From Xanthomonas sp. 3793 (GTDB lineage: Bacteria > Pseudomonadota > Gammaproteobacteria > Xanthomonadales > Xanthomonadaceae): a stretch of DNA of 64,000 nucleotides. Positions 16,040 through 28,321 of this stretch are shown here, one piece after another. Numbering within the stretch: position 1 is the first letter of the stretch; the number at the start of each line of letters is the position of its first letter. The stretch covers positions 310,001-374,000 of the forward strand of contig NZ_JANTYU010000002.1 of NCBI RefSeq assembly GCF_024806835.1, given 5' to 3'. The notes beneath the pieces were generated by a model. The model ran no database searches, had not been told where the DNA came from, and saw nothing but the letters and a program-made list of their open reading frames with translations. The position numbers and the translations under genes are program-made.

Positions 16040-17229
16040 AGCATCCCCAGCTTGATGTAGTGACGCAGGATCGGCAGCACCACCGCGACGTTGCTGACGA
16101 TCACTGCGCCAGGGCTGAACATGCAGCGGTAGAGCAGCGGTGCCCGGGTGGCCCCACGCCGACGTGCATCGCGCTCCAGCATCGGGTGCATCACCCGCGG
16201 CAGCACCATGAGGGACTGATAGTTGACCACCAGCAGGCCTGCGCATAGCGCCAGCAGCGACGCCCATGGGCTGACTTCGACCCATCTCAGCATCAGCGTG
16301 GCGCTGCAGACCAGCACGGAGACCAGTGTGATTGCACGTATAAAACGTCGCACGGCTGCCGCCTCGCTGGGCGATTGCGCAAAGCGCAACAGGTAGTGGC
16401 CCGACCAGTAGGTGGCCAGCGCGGCGATCAGCACGCTGCCTGCGGCCAATAGCGCCGGCGCGCCCAACCAGACACTCGCCGCGCCTGCTGCGCCACCACT
16501 GCCGAGTGCCGCGCCGGTCAATCCACCGGCGCCGAGTTTACCTGCGCCCCCGAGACTGCCCAAGGCGATGGCCGCGCTGGCGGTGCCGGGTGCCGCCAGC
16601 ATCGTCGCCGAGGTCACTGCCGTGGCAAACGCGACACTGGGGGCACTGCTGCGTGCGACTTCGCCGAACCTGCGCAGCAACTCGTCGCGCACGCTGGCGC
16701 GCGCACGCGACAGGCGCTTGCGAACCGCCGCATCGCTCAGACCGAGCAGCGAGGCCACCTGCTGCGAGCTCTGGCTTTCGCGGTAATACAGCAGCAGGGT
16801 TTCGCGGCTTTCTTCGGGCAATGCGGACATGATGTCGAGCGCGGCGATCTCTTCCTCCGCCTTCAGCAGGCGGTCGGCGGGCGAGGGCGCAGGGTCGGCG
16901 GCCATGGCGATCGCCAGATCCGCCGCCTCGCCGCTGAGTGCGCGATGGCGATTGGCGCGTAGCCAGTCGCGTGCCAGATTGCGGGTGATCTGGCGCAGCC
17001 ACGGCAGGAAGCTGGCGGGCTGATGCAGTTGCGCCAGCCGCTGCCAGGCGCGCAAAAACGCTTCCTGGGCGATGTCCTCGCTGGCGGCGATATCGCGGGT
17101 GATCGCAAGTGCAATCGCGGTGACGGTGTTCTGGCAGGCACCGACGATGCGGCCGTATGCCTGCTGACAGCCGGCCGCGGCACTGGGCAGTTCGCGTTGC
17201 AACATCAGATCCAGTGTGTCGGCATTCAT
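16036..17229 (-). CDS. ECF-type sigma factor with C-terminal membrane domain
   Basis: This is a 397-residue sigma-70 family protein. Region 2 appears as SEDIAQEAFLRAWQRLAQLH and WLRQITRNLARDWLRA (about residues 45-100), and region 4 as LPEESRETLLLYYRESQSSQ, then GLSDAAVRKRLSRARASVRD (about 135-185). Unlike ordinary ECF sigma factors (about 180-200 aa), it continues for some 200 residues. This extension has an Ala/Gly-rich linker and three or four hydrophobic segments (for example ALLAAGSVLIAALATYW and ASLLALCAGLLVV). The protein may therefore be held at the membrane and released or regulated there. No separate anti-sigma gene is next to it. The ATG at 17229 gives MNADTLDLMLQREL. Confidence 0.88.
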   Translation of the reverse strand: MNADTLDLMLQRELPSAAAGCQQAYGRIVGACQNTVTAIALAITRDIAASEDIAQEAFLRAWQRLAQLHQPASFLPWLRQITRNLARDWLRANRHRALSGEAADLAIAMAADPAPSPADRLLKAEEEIAALDIMSALPEESRETLLLYYRESQSSQQVASLLGLSDAAVRKRLSRARASVRDELLRRFGEVARSSAPSVAFATAVTSATMLAAPGTASAAIALGSLGGAGKLGAGGLTGAALGSGGAAGAASVWLGAPALLAAGSVLIAALATYWSGHYLLRFAQSPSEAAAVRRFIRAITLVSVLVCSATLMLRWVEVSPWASLLALCAGLLVVNYQSLMVLPRVMHPMLERDARRRGATRAPLLYRCMFSPGAVIVSNVAVVLPILRHYIKLGML

Positions 17230-17334
17230 TGGCGCAATCCCCGTCCTGTTCCCAGCATGACGCATGGGCACGGTGGATGTGACCGATACGATGTGGTGGT
17301 GGGCGGATGCGGCCTTCGAGACGCCGGTCAACGA

Positions 17335-17712
17335 TCATGCACGGGCGCAGCCGAGCCGATGCTCCATCGACCGGGGCTGGCCCGGCTCTTCAACGCATGA
17401 GGACACGGTCCGCAGCGAACGCATTGTTGGTGTCGCCAGGTGGGTCACCCGGTCCCGGCAGTAGCGGCATGACACGATCGGTACCGGCGACCGCAAGCGA
17501 TAAAGGTCGAGCGACTGCCGACCGCGACCGGGTCTGAGCCGCATCGACGGCGCATGATGGCTGCCGTCCGCGCCGAACCCACCGTCGGTGTCGATCCACT
17601 GATCGACCTGCACCCCAGGTAGCGGCGCAGTGGGGAAGTGCTTGTAGCCATGGTGGGCAGCGAGCGAGTGGGTACGCCCATGCCGGCCCGAGCCGACCCA
17701 CGCAGCATCAGC
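17335..17712 (-). other. Possible coding remnant in a 488-bp gap
   Basis: Between the sigma factor and the DUF2007-like gene (17230-17717) I see no intact gene. One minus-strand frame has protein-like composition and high GC at third codon positions. It includes HGYKHFPTAPLPGVQVDQW, then IDTDGGFGADGSHHAPSMR. No convincing start codon or family match is visible, and the frame degrades toward 17335. It may be the remains of a lost gene or chance. Confidence 0.22.
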
Positions 17713-17717
17713 GGCGC

Positions 17718-18221
17718 TCAGCGCGCCGGCTGGATCCGCACCCGCATTTCTTCCTCGTCCGCCGGCGGTGTCGCGTCCGGGGTCGATCGTGGGGCGGGCT
17801 GGGTGGCCGGCGCGACCGGCGCCGGAGCGCTGCGATGGCGCATCACCACCACCATGGCGACCGCGCCAATCACCAGCAACAGCATCAGACGGATGCGCCA
17901 TGCCCAGCTGCGTGCGGTGGTGCTGGAGCCGTTTTCGCCTTCGCGGAAGGTGTATTCCACGTTCGGCAGATCGCGGCGGGTGGTATCGAGCAGGCGTGCT
18001 TCGCGCAGCAGGTCGCGCGCGCGCGGCTGGTCGTCGGCGTGCACGATCCACACCGTGGGATAGGCCTGCGCGTTGCCTTGCTCCAGGTAGCTGAACTGGC
18101 CGGTGCGCTTGCTCTCATACGAGCGGCCATTACTCATGCGCACGTCGATGCCGGCGTTGCGCAACAGATTGGCCACGCCCTCGGCGGTTTCGATACGTTG
18201 ACTGCTGAAGATCTTGCGCAT
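17718..18221 (-). CDS. DUF2007-like protein with one membrane segment
   Basis: This is a 167-residue protein. The N-terminus (MRKIFSSQRIETAEGVANLL, then RNAGIDVRMSNGRSY) matches the short DUF2007-type 'putative signal-transducing' domain, and PTVWIVHADDQPRARDLLRE completes that alpha/beta fold by about residue 75. A transmembrane segment (about 111-127, RLMLLLVIGAVAMVVVM) follows, then a Pro/Ala-rich tail. As I recall, homologues in Xanthomonas have been labelled 'pathogenicity-like', but I know of no mechanism. It stands alone between gaps of 488 and 230 bp. Confidence 0.72.
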   Translation of the reverse strand: MRKIFSSQRIETAEGVANLLRNAGIDVRMSNGRSYESKRTGQFSYLEQGNAQAYPTVWIVHADDQPRARDLLREARLLDTTRRDLPNVEYTFREGENGSSTTARSWAWRIRLMLLLVIGAVAMVVVMRHRSAPAPVAPATQPAPRSTPDATPPADEEEMRVRIQPAR

Positions 18222-18451
18222 GCTGGTGAAAACCGCCGTTGGGTCCGGAACAGATGGCGCCAGTGCTGCGCCGGTTCAAGATGAAAGAAGGATGCCGCTG
18301 ATCGCTGTCGCTAGCTGGCCGCACGCGCGCCGGCGAACACACCCGCGCATGGTCGTGGCCACTCGCATGCCGGGTGGTGAACCGCCAGCGCGCCCAGCTT
18401 CTGCGCTGGCGATGAATGAGTCCGCGCCACAAGCGCGCCACGCATCTGCGC

Positions 18452-19357
18452 CTAGCCCTTGGCCGGCACGGCAATCGCGCTGCCGTCGGGCACCACGCGG
18501 ATCAGGCCTTCCTGCGTGGTGCTGGCGACCAGCACGCCATCGCGGGTGAAGAACTGCCCGCGTGCCAGGCCGCGCGCGCCCTGCGCGGTGGGGCTGTCCA
18601 GCGAGTACAGCAGCCAGTCGTCGGTACGGAAGGGGCGGTGGAACCAGAGTGCATGGTCGAGCGAGGCCATCTGCACATTCGGCGTGTAGTAGCTGATGCC
18701 GTGCGGAAAGGTCGAGGTGCCCAGCAACTGGAAATCCGAAGCGTAGGCCAGCAGCACCTGGTGCAGGCCGACATCGTCGCCGATCGGGTCGTTCAGGCGC
18801 AGCCACATCTGCTGGAACGGTGGGCGCTTGGGTGGCTTGAGCTCGTCGCGCGGAAACACATGGCGAAATTCGAACGGCCCACCGCGCGAGAGCCAGCGCT
18901 GCACCTTCGCCGGCAGCTTTGCCAGCACCTCCGGCGCCAGCGGCGCGGCCGGTTCGATGTCTTCCGGCGGCGGCACCACCGGCATCGCCGACTGATGCTC
19001 GGCGCCGTCTTCGTGTTCCTGGAACGAGGCCGCGCAGAAAAAGATCACCTTGCCGTGCTGGATCGCGGTGACCCGCCGCACCGAGAAACTGCCGCCATCG
19101 CGGGTGCGGTCGACGTCGTAGACGATCGGGTGGTCGATATTGCCTGCACGCAAAAAATAGGCGTGCAGCGAATGCGCCTGGCGGCCGTTTTCCACCGTGG
19201 CCTGCGCGGCCGACAGCGCCTGGCCCAGCACCTGCCCGCCGAACACGTACTTGGTGCCGATGTCGCGGCTCTGGCCGCGAAACAGGTTGTCTTCCAGGCG
19301 CTCCAGCGACAGCAGGCTGATCAGTTCGGAGACGACGGGTTCGGCGGTGGCGGACAA
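18452..19357 (-). CDS. tesB: Acyl-CoA thioesterase II
   Basis: This 301-residue double-hotdog thioesterase hydrolyses acyl-CoA to free fatty acid and CoA. Family landmarks are FRGQSRDIGTKYVFGGQVLGQ, SLHAYFLRAGNIDHPIVYDV, SVRRVTAIQHGKVIF and the catalytic region MASLDHALWFHRPFRTDDWL, with the active-site Asp. It ends in ARGQFFTRDGVLVASTTQEG, where the active-site Thr and Gln lie. The enzyme is cytoplasmic. It starts 72 bp after the end of the next gene upstream on the same strand, an enoyl-CoA isomerase-like gene, so the two may form a small lipid-metabolism unit. Confidence 0.94.
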   Translation of the reverse strand: MSATAEPVVSELISLLSLERLEDNLFRGQSRDIGTKYVFGGQVLGQALSAAQATVENGRQAHSLHAYFLRAGNIDHPIVYDVDRTRDGGSFSVRRVTAIQHGKVIFFCAASFQEHEDGAEHQSAMPVVPPPEDIEPAAPLAPEVLAKLPAKVQRWLSRGGPFEFRHVFPRDELKPPKRPPFQQMWLRLNDPIGDDVGLHQVLLAYASDFQLLGTSTFPHGISYYTPNVQMASLDHALWFHRPFRTDDWLLYSLDSPTAQGARGLARGQFFTRDGVLVASTTQEGLIRVVPDGSAIAVPAKG

Positions 19358-19429
19358 GAGGCTGGCCTGGGCGTGCGACGGACCACGATTATAGCGGGCC
19401 GCCTGCCAGCCACCGTGCGGGGGCCGGGC

Positions 19430-20200
19430 TCAGGCCTTCTGTAGCCGTGCGGCCAGGCCGCGCAGCGCGGCCTGGGCATCGGGTGCGTACCAGCCATCGA
19501 CAAAGCGCTCCAGCTGGATCAGCTCCGGCGCCAGTGCAGCGCGCAGATCCGCCCTGGCCACCGCGCGCGTGGCCAGCATCGGCTGCCGTGGCAGTTGTTG
19601 CAGCTCCTGCAGCCACGCCACCGCGCGTGCGGTGACCAGCTCGCCGTCCACCAGCTCGTCCACCAGGCCGATCTGGGCGGCCTGTTCGGCCGGCAGCAAT
19701 TGCCCGGAAATCAGCAGGCGTTCGGCGCGATGCGCCCCGACCACGCGGCGCAGCAGCCGCTGGATGCCTTCCGGCGCCGCCAACCCCACCTGCACTTCAT
19801 TCAGGCCGATCGTGTACGGCCTTGCGGTATCGGCGCTGCGCGCCATCACCCGGTAGTCGCAGCACAGCGCCAGCACGCAACCGCCGGCCGGCGCATGGCC
19901 GCCGATCGCCGCCACCACCGGCACCGGGCAATGGGCCAATGCCTGCGCTGCCTCGAAGAAGGCCGTCCAGCTGGCCAGCAGCGCAGCGCGGTCGGTGCCA
20001 TGCGACAGCAGGTGCGGCACATCCATGCCACCGGAAAAAATGCGTTCGCTACCCGACAGCACCACGCCGTCGACATCGCTTCCCAGCTGCTGCACGGCGG
20101 AAGTCAGTGCCTGGCAGAGTGCGGTATCCAGCGCATTGACCGGCGGGCGCGCCAGGCGGAGTTCGCGAAGACGGCCGTGGTCGAGGATTTGGATGCTCAT
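19430..20200 (-). CDS. Enoyl-CoA hydratase/isomerase (ECI-like)
   Basis: This is a 256-residue crotonase-fold enzyme. The CoA oxyanion-hole segments are IFSGGMDVPHLL and GGHAPAGGCVLALCCDYRV. The segment IGLNEVQVGLAAPEGIQRLL keeps the acidic residue equivalent to Glu164 of enoyl-CoA hydratase. The position of Glu144 is replaced by Val (GGCVLA). One active-site acid and the GLNEVQ/TQxG wording are typical of delta3,delta2-enoyl-CoA isomerases, so isomerisation of unsaturated fatty acyl-CoA is more likely than hydration. It precedes tesB on the same strand. Confidence 0.86.
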   Translation of the reverse strand: MSIQILDHGRLRELRLARPPVNALDTALCQALTSAVQQLGSDVDGVVLSGSERIFSGGMDVPHLLSHGTDRAALLASWTAFFEAAQALAHCPVPVVAAIGGHAPAGGCVLALCCDYRVMARSADTARPYTIGLNEVQVGLAAPEGIQRLLRRVVGAHRAERLLISGQLLPAEQAAQIGLVDELVDGELVTARAVAWLQELQQLPRQPMLATRAVARADLRAALAPELIQLERFVDGWYAPDAQAALRGLAARLQKA

Positions 20201-20361
20201 GCGGGGCTCCTGAAAGTCGGGTCATGATAGACGGCCGTCGCTGCATGCAGCGCGTACATGCAGGCGCGCTGCTGGTCCGGTGCTGCGTTTTGGCGTGCAG
20301 GCACATCGCACATCAAGCGCATATGCCGAGCCGGCTGTTTCACCAGGGGCGGGAAATGCGC

Positions 20362-20394
20362 AAATAAAAACGGCGGCTCCATCAAGAAGCCGCC
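20362..20394 (-). terminator. Rho-independent terminator after the thioesterase gene
   Basis: On the minus strand the stem GGCGGCT/AGCCGCC with a nine-base loop is followed by a T-rich run (GTTTTTATTT). It begins 35 bp after the stop of the thioesterase gene and ends the uvrA-thioesterase transcript. No gene is visible in the rest of 20201-20428. Confidence 0.88.
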
Positions 20395-20428
20395 ATGCGT
20401 CATTCAACCGCGTCCGTGCTGAGCGCGA

Positions 20429-20832
20429 TCAGCTGCTCGCTGCGCGTACCGCATCCGGCAGCGCCGCGCTCTTGCCGGTCTGCGTATCGATCCACACCAC
20501 CACCACATTGCCGTCCGAATACAGCACGCCCTCGTCCTTCTGGTCGACGATGCGGTGGCCGATGGTGATGCTGCTGCTGCCCAGGCGCTCGACGAACAAC
20601 TCCACCGTGATGTCGTTGGGCCACACCAGCGGGCGTTTGTAATTGACGTTGGTGGCGGCGACCACTGGCGCGATACGGTCGGTCATCGACACGCCTTGCA
20701 CGCCCAGCATCCAGCGCACGCGCGCTTCTTCCAGGTACGAGATGTATTTGGCGTTGTTGACGTGGCCCATGCTGTCCATGTCGCGCCAGCGCACGCTGAT
20801 CGGGATGCGTGCCAGGATCTTGTGTTCGCTCA

Positions 20833-20833
<1 letters not shown>
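20429..20833 (-). CDS. 4-hydroxybenzoyl-CoA thioesterase family protein
   Basis: This 134-residue single-hotdog acyl-CoA thioesterase is of the YbgC/FadM type. The diagnostic segment is VRWRDMDSMGHVNNAKYISY, containing the catalytic Asp and the HVNNxxY motif, followed by EEARVRWM and VNYKRPLVWPND. The substrate range is not predictable. Its start codon shares one base with the uvrA stop (TGATG), so it is translationally coupled to uvrA, an unexpected partner for a thioesterase. A terminator follows. Confidence 0.9.
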
Positions 20834-23799
<2,966 letters not shown>

Positions 23800-23997
23800 G
23801 GGGGATCCGATGTCGGGCCGGCGAACCGGCAGTGGTGCGAGCGTGCTCAGCAGGAATGAGTGGCAGTCGATCAGCCTACCCGCCGACCTAGGTGAGGGCA
23901 ATTGCCCCAAATGCCAGTCTGCCGGGGCCGTTGTGGCGGCCGGATGATGCGTTCCACCCGTCCGATTCGGGTGCGCGGCTGCGAACCTGCTTGCGGG

Positions 23998-24027
23998 TTG
24001 ACCCGAAACCCGCTAGGCCAGTACAAT
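23998..24027 (+). promoter_or_regulatory. Sigma-70 promoter of rplU-rpmA
   Basis: TTGACC (23998-24003) and TACAAT (24022-24027) are 18 bp apart, 64 bp upstream of rplU. The same two hexamers and spacing precede the tRNA-Thr gene at 34193. A small dyad GCGGGTT/AACCCGC overlaps the -35 element. Confidence 0.75.
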
Positions 24028-24091
24028 CCCGCTCCTGTCTGCCCCATGGGCAAGTCAGGCGACCATAATAACTACAGAGGAACACCTGGTC

Positions 24092-24412
24092 ATGTACGCA
24101 GTTCTGGTAACCGGCGGTAAGCAATACCGCGTCGCGCAGGGCGAAACGCTCCGCGTGGAAAAGCTCGAAGTCGAAGCAGGCAACGAGATCAAGTTCGACA
24201 CCATCCTGATGCTGGGCGATAGCGATGGAATCAAGCTGGGCGATGCGCTGAAGGGCGCCTCGGTCACCGCCAAGGTCGTGGCCCATGGCCGCGCCGACAA
24301 GGTGCGCATCATCAAGTTCCGTCGCCGCAAGCACCACATGAAGCGTCAGGGACACCGTCAGTACTACACCGAAATCGAGATCACCGGCATCGCCGGTGGC
24401 GACAAGAAGTAA
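24092..24412 (+). CDS. rplU: 50S ribosomal protein L21
   Basis: This 106-residue large-subunit ribosomal protein begins [20 protein letters not shown], as usual for L21. It contains [20 protein letters not shown], the conserved basic segment that contacts 23S rRNA. A purine-rich AGAGGAA site precedes the ATG. It is followed 12 bp later by rpmA, the normal L21-L27 arrangement. Confidence 0.98.
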   Translation: MYAVLVTGGKQYRVAQGETLRVEKLEVEAGNEIKFDTILMLGDSDGIKLGDALKGASVTAKVVAHGRADKVRIIKFRRRKHHMKRQGHRQYYTEIEITGIAGGDKK

Positions 24413-24424
24413 GGAGAACCAGTC

Positions 24425-24685
24425 ATGGCACATAAAAAGGGCGTAGGTTCCTCGCGCAACGGTCGCGATTCCAACCCGAAGTACCTCGGCGTGAAGATTT
24501 TCGGTGGCCAGGCCATCGACGCCGGCAACATCATCGTGCGTCAGCGCGGCACCCAGTTCCACCCGGGCGCCGGCGTCGGCCTGGGTCGTGACCACACGCT
24601 GTTTGCGTTGGTCGACGGCAAGGTGGAGTTCTCCACCAAGGGTCCGAAGAAGCGTCGTACCGTCAGCGTGGTTGCCGAGGCGTAA
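24425..24685 (+). CDS. rpmA: 50S ribosomal protein L27
   Basis: This 86-residue ribosomal protein begins [20 protein letters not shown], the flexible N-terminal arm that reaches the peptidyl-transferase centre. It continues with [20 protein letters not shown] and [25 protein letters not shown] ribosome-binding site lies before the ATG. It is co-transcribed with rplU, and a terminator separates it from obgE. Confidence 0.98.
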
Positions 24686-24742
24686 TCGCCCGCTCCATGC
24701 AGGCCAGTTCGTCAGGCATCGCTGCCCGGCGGACGAGACGGA

Positions 24743-24766
24743 AAGCCCCGCTTTTGCGGGGTTTTT
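24743..24766 (+). terminator. Rho-independent terminator after rpmA
   Basis: The stem CCCCGC/GCGGGG with a TTTT loop is followed by TTTTTC. It lies 58 bp after the rpmA stop. Confidence 0.88.
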
Positions 24767-24781
24767 CGTTTGACGGCCGGG

Positions 24782-25967
<1,186 letters not shown>

Positions 25968-25985
25968 GTGCACGTACAGGCACAC

Positions 25986-26012
25986 AAAAAACCCGGCCGA
26001 GGCCGGGTTTTT
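25986..26012. terminator. Bidirectional terminator between obgE and rpsT
   Basis: The stem ACCCGGCC/GGCCGGGT is flanked by AAAAA on the left and TTTTT on the right, so it can end transcription of obgE (plus) and rpsT (minus). Confidence 0.9.
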
Positions 26013-26016
26013 CTGT

Positions 26017-26043
26017 GTTACCGGAAGCCAGGCTTCCGGTAAC
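26017..26043. other. Second perfect inverted repeat beside the terminator
   Basis: The arms GTTACCGGAAGCC and GGCTTCCGGTAAC match over 13 bases with one base between them. The repeat begins four bases after the terminator and ends 15 bp from the rpsT stop codon. It could strengthen rpsT mRNA termination or 3'-end stability. Confidence 0.6.
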
Positions 26044-26058
26044 GGCGCGGCTGATCGC

Positions 26059-26328
26059 TTACGCGGCCTTGATGGCCTTGATGCGAGCGGTCAGACGGCT
26101 CTTGTGGCGCGCAGCCTTGTTCTTGTGAATCAGGCCACGGGCGCTGAAACGGTCGAGGATGGGCTGAGCAACGGCGAAAGCAGCTTCGGCGCCTGCGGCA
26201 TCGTTGGCGTCAAGGGCCTTGATCACCTTCTTGACGGCGGTGCGCAGCATCGAGCGCTGTCCGGTGTTGCGCTCATTGCGCACAACGGTCTGCTTGGCGC
26301 GCTTCTTGGCGGACTTGATATTGGCCAC
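26059..26328 (-). CDS. rpsT: 30S ribosomal protein S20
   Basis: This 89-residue small-subunit protein begins [20 protein letters not shown] and is rich in Lys, Arg and Ala. It shows the long helical repeats typical of S20, including [14 protein letters not shown] and [20 protein letters not shown]. It is transcribed alone, divergently from murJ, from the promoter at 26377-26405, and ends at the shared terminator with obgE. Confidence 0.98.
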
Positions 26329-26376
26329 GGTGGTGGTTTCCTGAAGAATCGGTGTAGTGGAAAAAGCAAGCGGGAA

Positions 26377-26405
26377 AGTATGATGGACCCAGATATGTAC
26401 GTCAA
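26377..26405 (-). promoter_or_regulatory. Sigma-70 promoter of rpsT
   Basis: On the minus strand, TTGACG and CATACT are 17 bp apart and end about 49 bp upstream of the rpsT ATG. The region is shared with the divergent murJ start at 26430. Confidence 0.7.
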
Positions 26406-26429
26406 GTCAGTTGTCAAGAGGGATGCAGC

Positions 26430-28049
26430 GTGAGCAAGCCTGGCATGTTGAGAGGCCTGCTCTCATTCAGCAGTATGACCATGGTGTCGCGGGTGCTGGG
26501 ACTGGTTCGCGACCAGGTCATCACCACCACCTTCGGCACCAATGCAGTGACCGATGCGTTTTGGGTGGCATTCCGGGTCCCCAATTTCCTGCGCCGGCTA
26601 TTTGCCGAAGGGTCCTTCGCCACCGCGTTCGTGCCGGTGTTCACCGAGATCAAGGAAACCCGCCCGCATGCGGACCTGCGCGAGTTGATGGCACGGGTGG
26701 CAGGCACGCTGGGCGGAGTGCTGCTGCTTGTCACCGCGCTGGCGCTGATCTTCGCGCCGTCGCTGGCCACGCTGTTCTCCAGTGGGGTAGATACGGATCC
26801 GGCCAAGCATGGCCTGCTGGTGGATCTGTTCCGTCTGACCTTCCCGTTCCTGCTGTTCGTCTCGCTGACCGCGCTGGCCGGCGGGGCGCTGAACAGTTTC
26901 CAGAAGTTCGCCATGCCGGCGCTGACCCCGGTGATCCTCAACCTGTGCATGATCGCCGGCGCCGTGTGGCTGGCGCCGAAGCTGGGCGGCACTCCGGAAA
27001 AACAGATCCTGGCGCTGGGCTGGGCGGTGCTGGCGGCAGGCATGCTGCAGTTGCTGTTCCAGCTGCCTTCGCTGAAAGGCATCGACCTGCTGACCCTGCC
27101 GCGCTGGGGCTGGCAACATCCGGGCGTGCGCAAGGTGCTGACCCTGATGGTGCCGACCCTGTTCGGCTCATCGATCGCGCAGATCAACCTGCTGCTGGAC
27201 ACCATCATCGCGGCCAGGCTGACCGATGGCTCACAGTCGTGGCTGTCGCTGGCCGACCGCTTCCTGGAATTGCCGCTGGGCGTGTTCGGGGTGGCGCTGG
27301 GCACGGTGATCCTGCCGGCGCTGGCGCGCCATCACGTCAAGACCGACCGCAACGCGTTCTCCGGCGCGCTGGACTGGGGCTTTCGTACCACGCTGCTGAT
27401 CGCGATGCCGGCGATGCTCGGCTTGCTGCTGCTGGCCGAGCCGCTGGTGGCCACCTTGTTCCAGTACCGCCAGTTCACTGCCTTCGATACGCGCATGACC
27501 GCGATGTCGGTCTACGGGCTGAGCTTCGGCCTGCCGGCCTACGCCATGCTCAAGGTGCTGCTGCCGGCGTTCTACGCGCGCCAGGACACCCGTACTCCGG
27601 TACGCGCCGGCGTGGCGGCGCTGGTGGCCAACATGGTGTTCAACTTCGCGTTGCTGGCAGTGGTCTACCAGATCATGGTGCCGCCCGAGCTCAAGGCCCA
27701 GGGTGTGATGCAGGCGCTGGGCAAGCAGCCGGGTCTGCATCTGGCGCTTGGCATTGCGAGCGCGCTGTCGAGTTATCTCAATCTCGGGTTGCTGTGGTAC
27801 TGGCTCGGCAAGTCCGGCGTCTACCAGCGGCGGCCGGGCTGGGGCGGCTATGCGGTACGCCTGTTGCTGGCGTGCGCGGCCATGGTAACGGTGCTGTTGG
27901 GCGTGTTGTGGTGGCTGCCATCGTTCACCGTGATGGATAAATGGCATCGCATCGGATGGTTGGCGGTGCTGGTCGGCAGCGGCGGGCTGACCTACGTGGT
28001 CGCCCAACTGGCGTTGGGGTTGCGGCCGCGGCATCTGCGGGAGAGCTGA
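26430..28049 (+). CDS. murJ: Lipid II flippase MurJ
   Basis: This 539-residue inner-membrane protein moves lipid II to the periplasmic face for peptidoglycan synthesis. It has about 14 hydrophobic helices. Family motifs are SFSSMTMVSRVLGLVRDQVI near the N-terminus, DAFWVAFRVPNFLRRLFAEG, FGSSIAQINLLLDTIIAARL, and FYARQDTRTPVRAGV. It starts at GTG (26430), giving the standard MSKPGMLRGL N-terminus. It is the first gene of the murJ-ribF-ileS-lspA-ispH run, an order common in gammaproteobacteria next to rpsT. A 272-bp gap separates it from ribF; I see no gene there. Confidence 0.96.
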   Translation: MSKPGMLRGLLSFSSMTMVSRVLGLVRDQVITTTFGTNAVTDAFWVAFRVPNFLRRLFAEGSFATAFVPVFTEIKETRPHADLRELMARVAGTLGGVLLLVTALALIFAPSLATLFSSGVDTDPAKHGLLVDLFRLTFPFLLFVSLTALAGGALNSFQKFAMPALTPVILNLCMIAGAVWLAPKLGGTPEKQILALGWAVLAAGMLQLLFQLPSLKGIDLLTLPRWGWQHPGVRKVLTLMVPTLFGSSIAQINLLLDTIIAARLTDGSQSWLSLADRFLELPLGVFGVALGTVILPALARHHVKTDRNAFSGALDWGFRTTLLIAMPAMLGLLLLAEPLVATLFQYRQFTAFDTRMTAMSVYGLSFGLPAYAMLKVLLPAFYARQDTRTPVRAGVAALVANMVFNFALLAVVYQIMVPPELKAQGVMQALGKQPGLHLALGIASALSSYLNLGLLWYWLGKSGVYQRRPGWGGYAVRLLLACAAMVTVLLGVLWWLPSFTVMDKWHRIGWLAVLVGSGGLTYVVAQLALGLRPRHLRES

Positions 28050-28321
28050 GCCGCCCTGGTTCCGAACATTGCAGCGGCCCCTGGCGAGCTCCGCCGGGGT
28101 GTCTGCAATCAGCGCGGCCGCACAGGCGTGGAAGGTCCGCGGCGGCCCTGGCCGACGTTACGGCCGGGGAGCGGATACCAGTCGCTGCCTGCCCAGGCCA
28201 CGCGCGTGGGTGGTGCTGCGCGCGCCGGGCGCGCCCATGCGGCTTGACAGGCACGGCTATACTTACAAGTTATGTATCAGCGAGGGTCGGCCACCAGGCC
28301 GGCATCTGTTTGGATCGAGGA

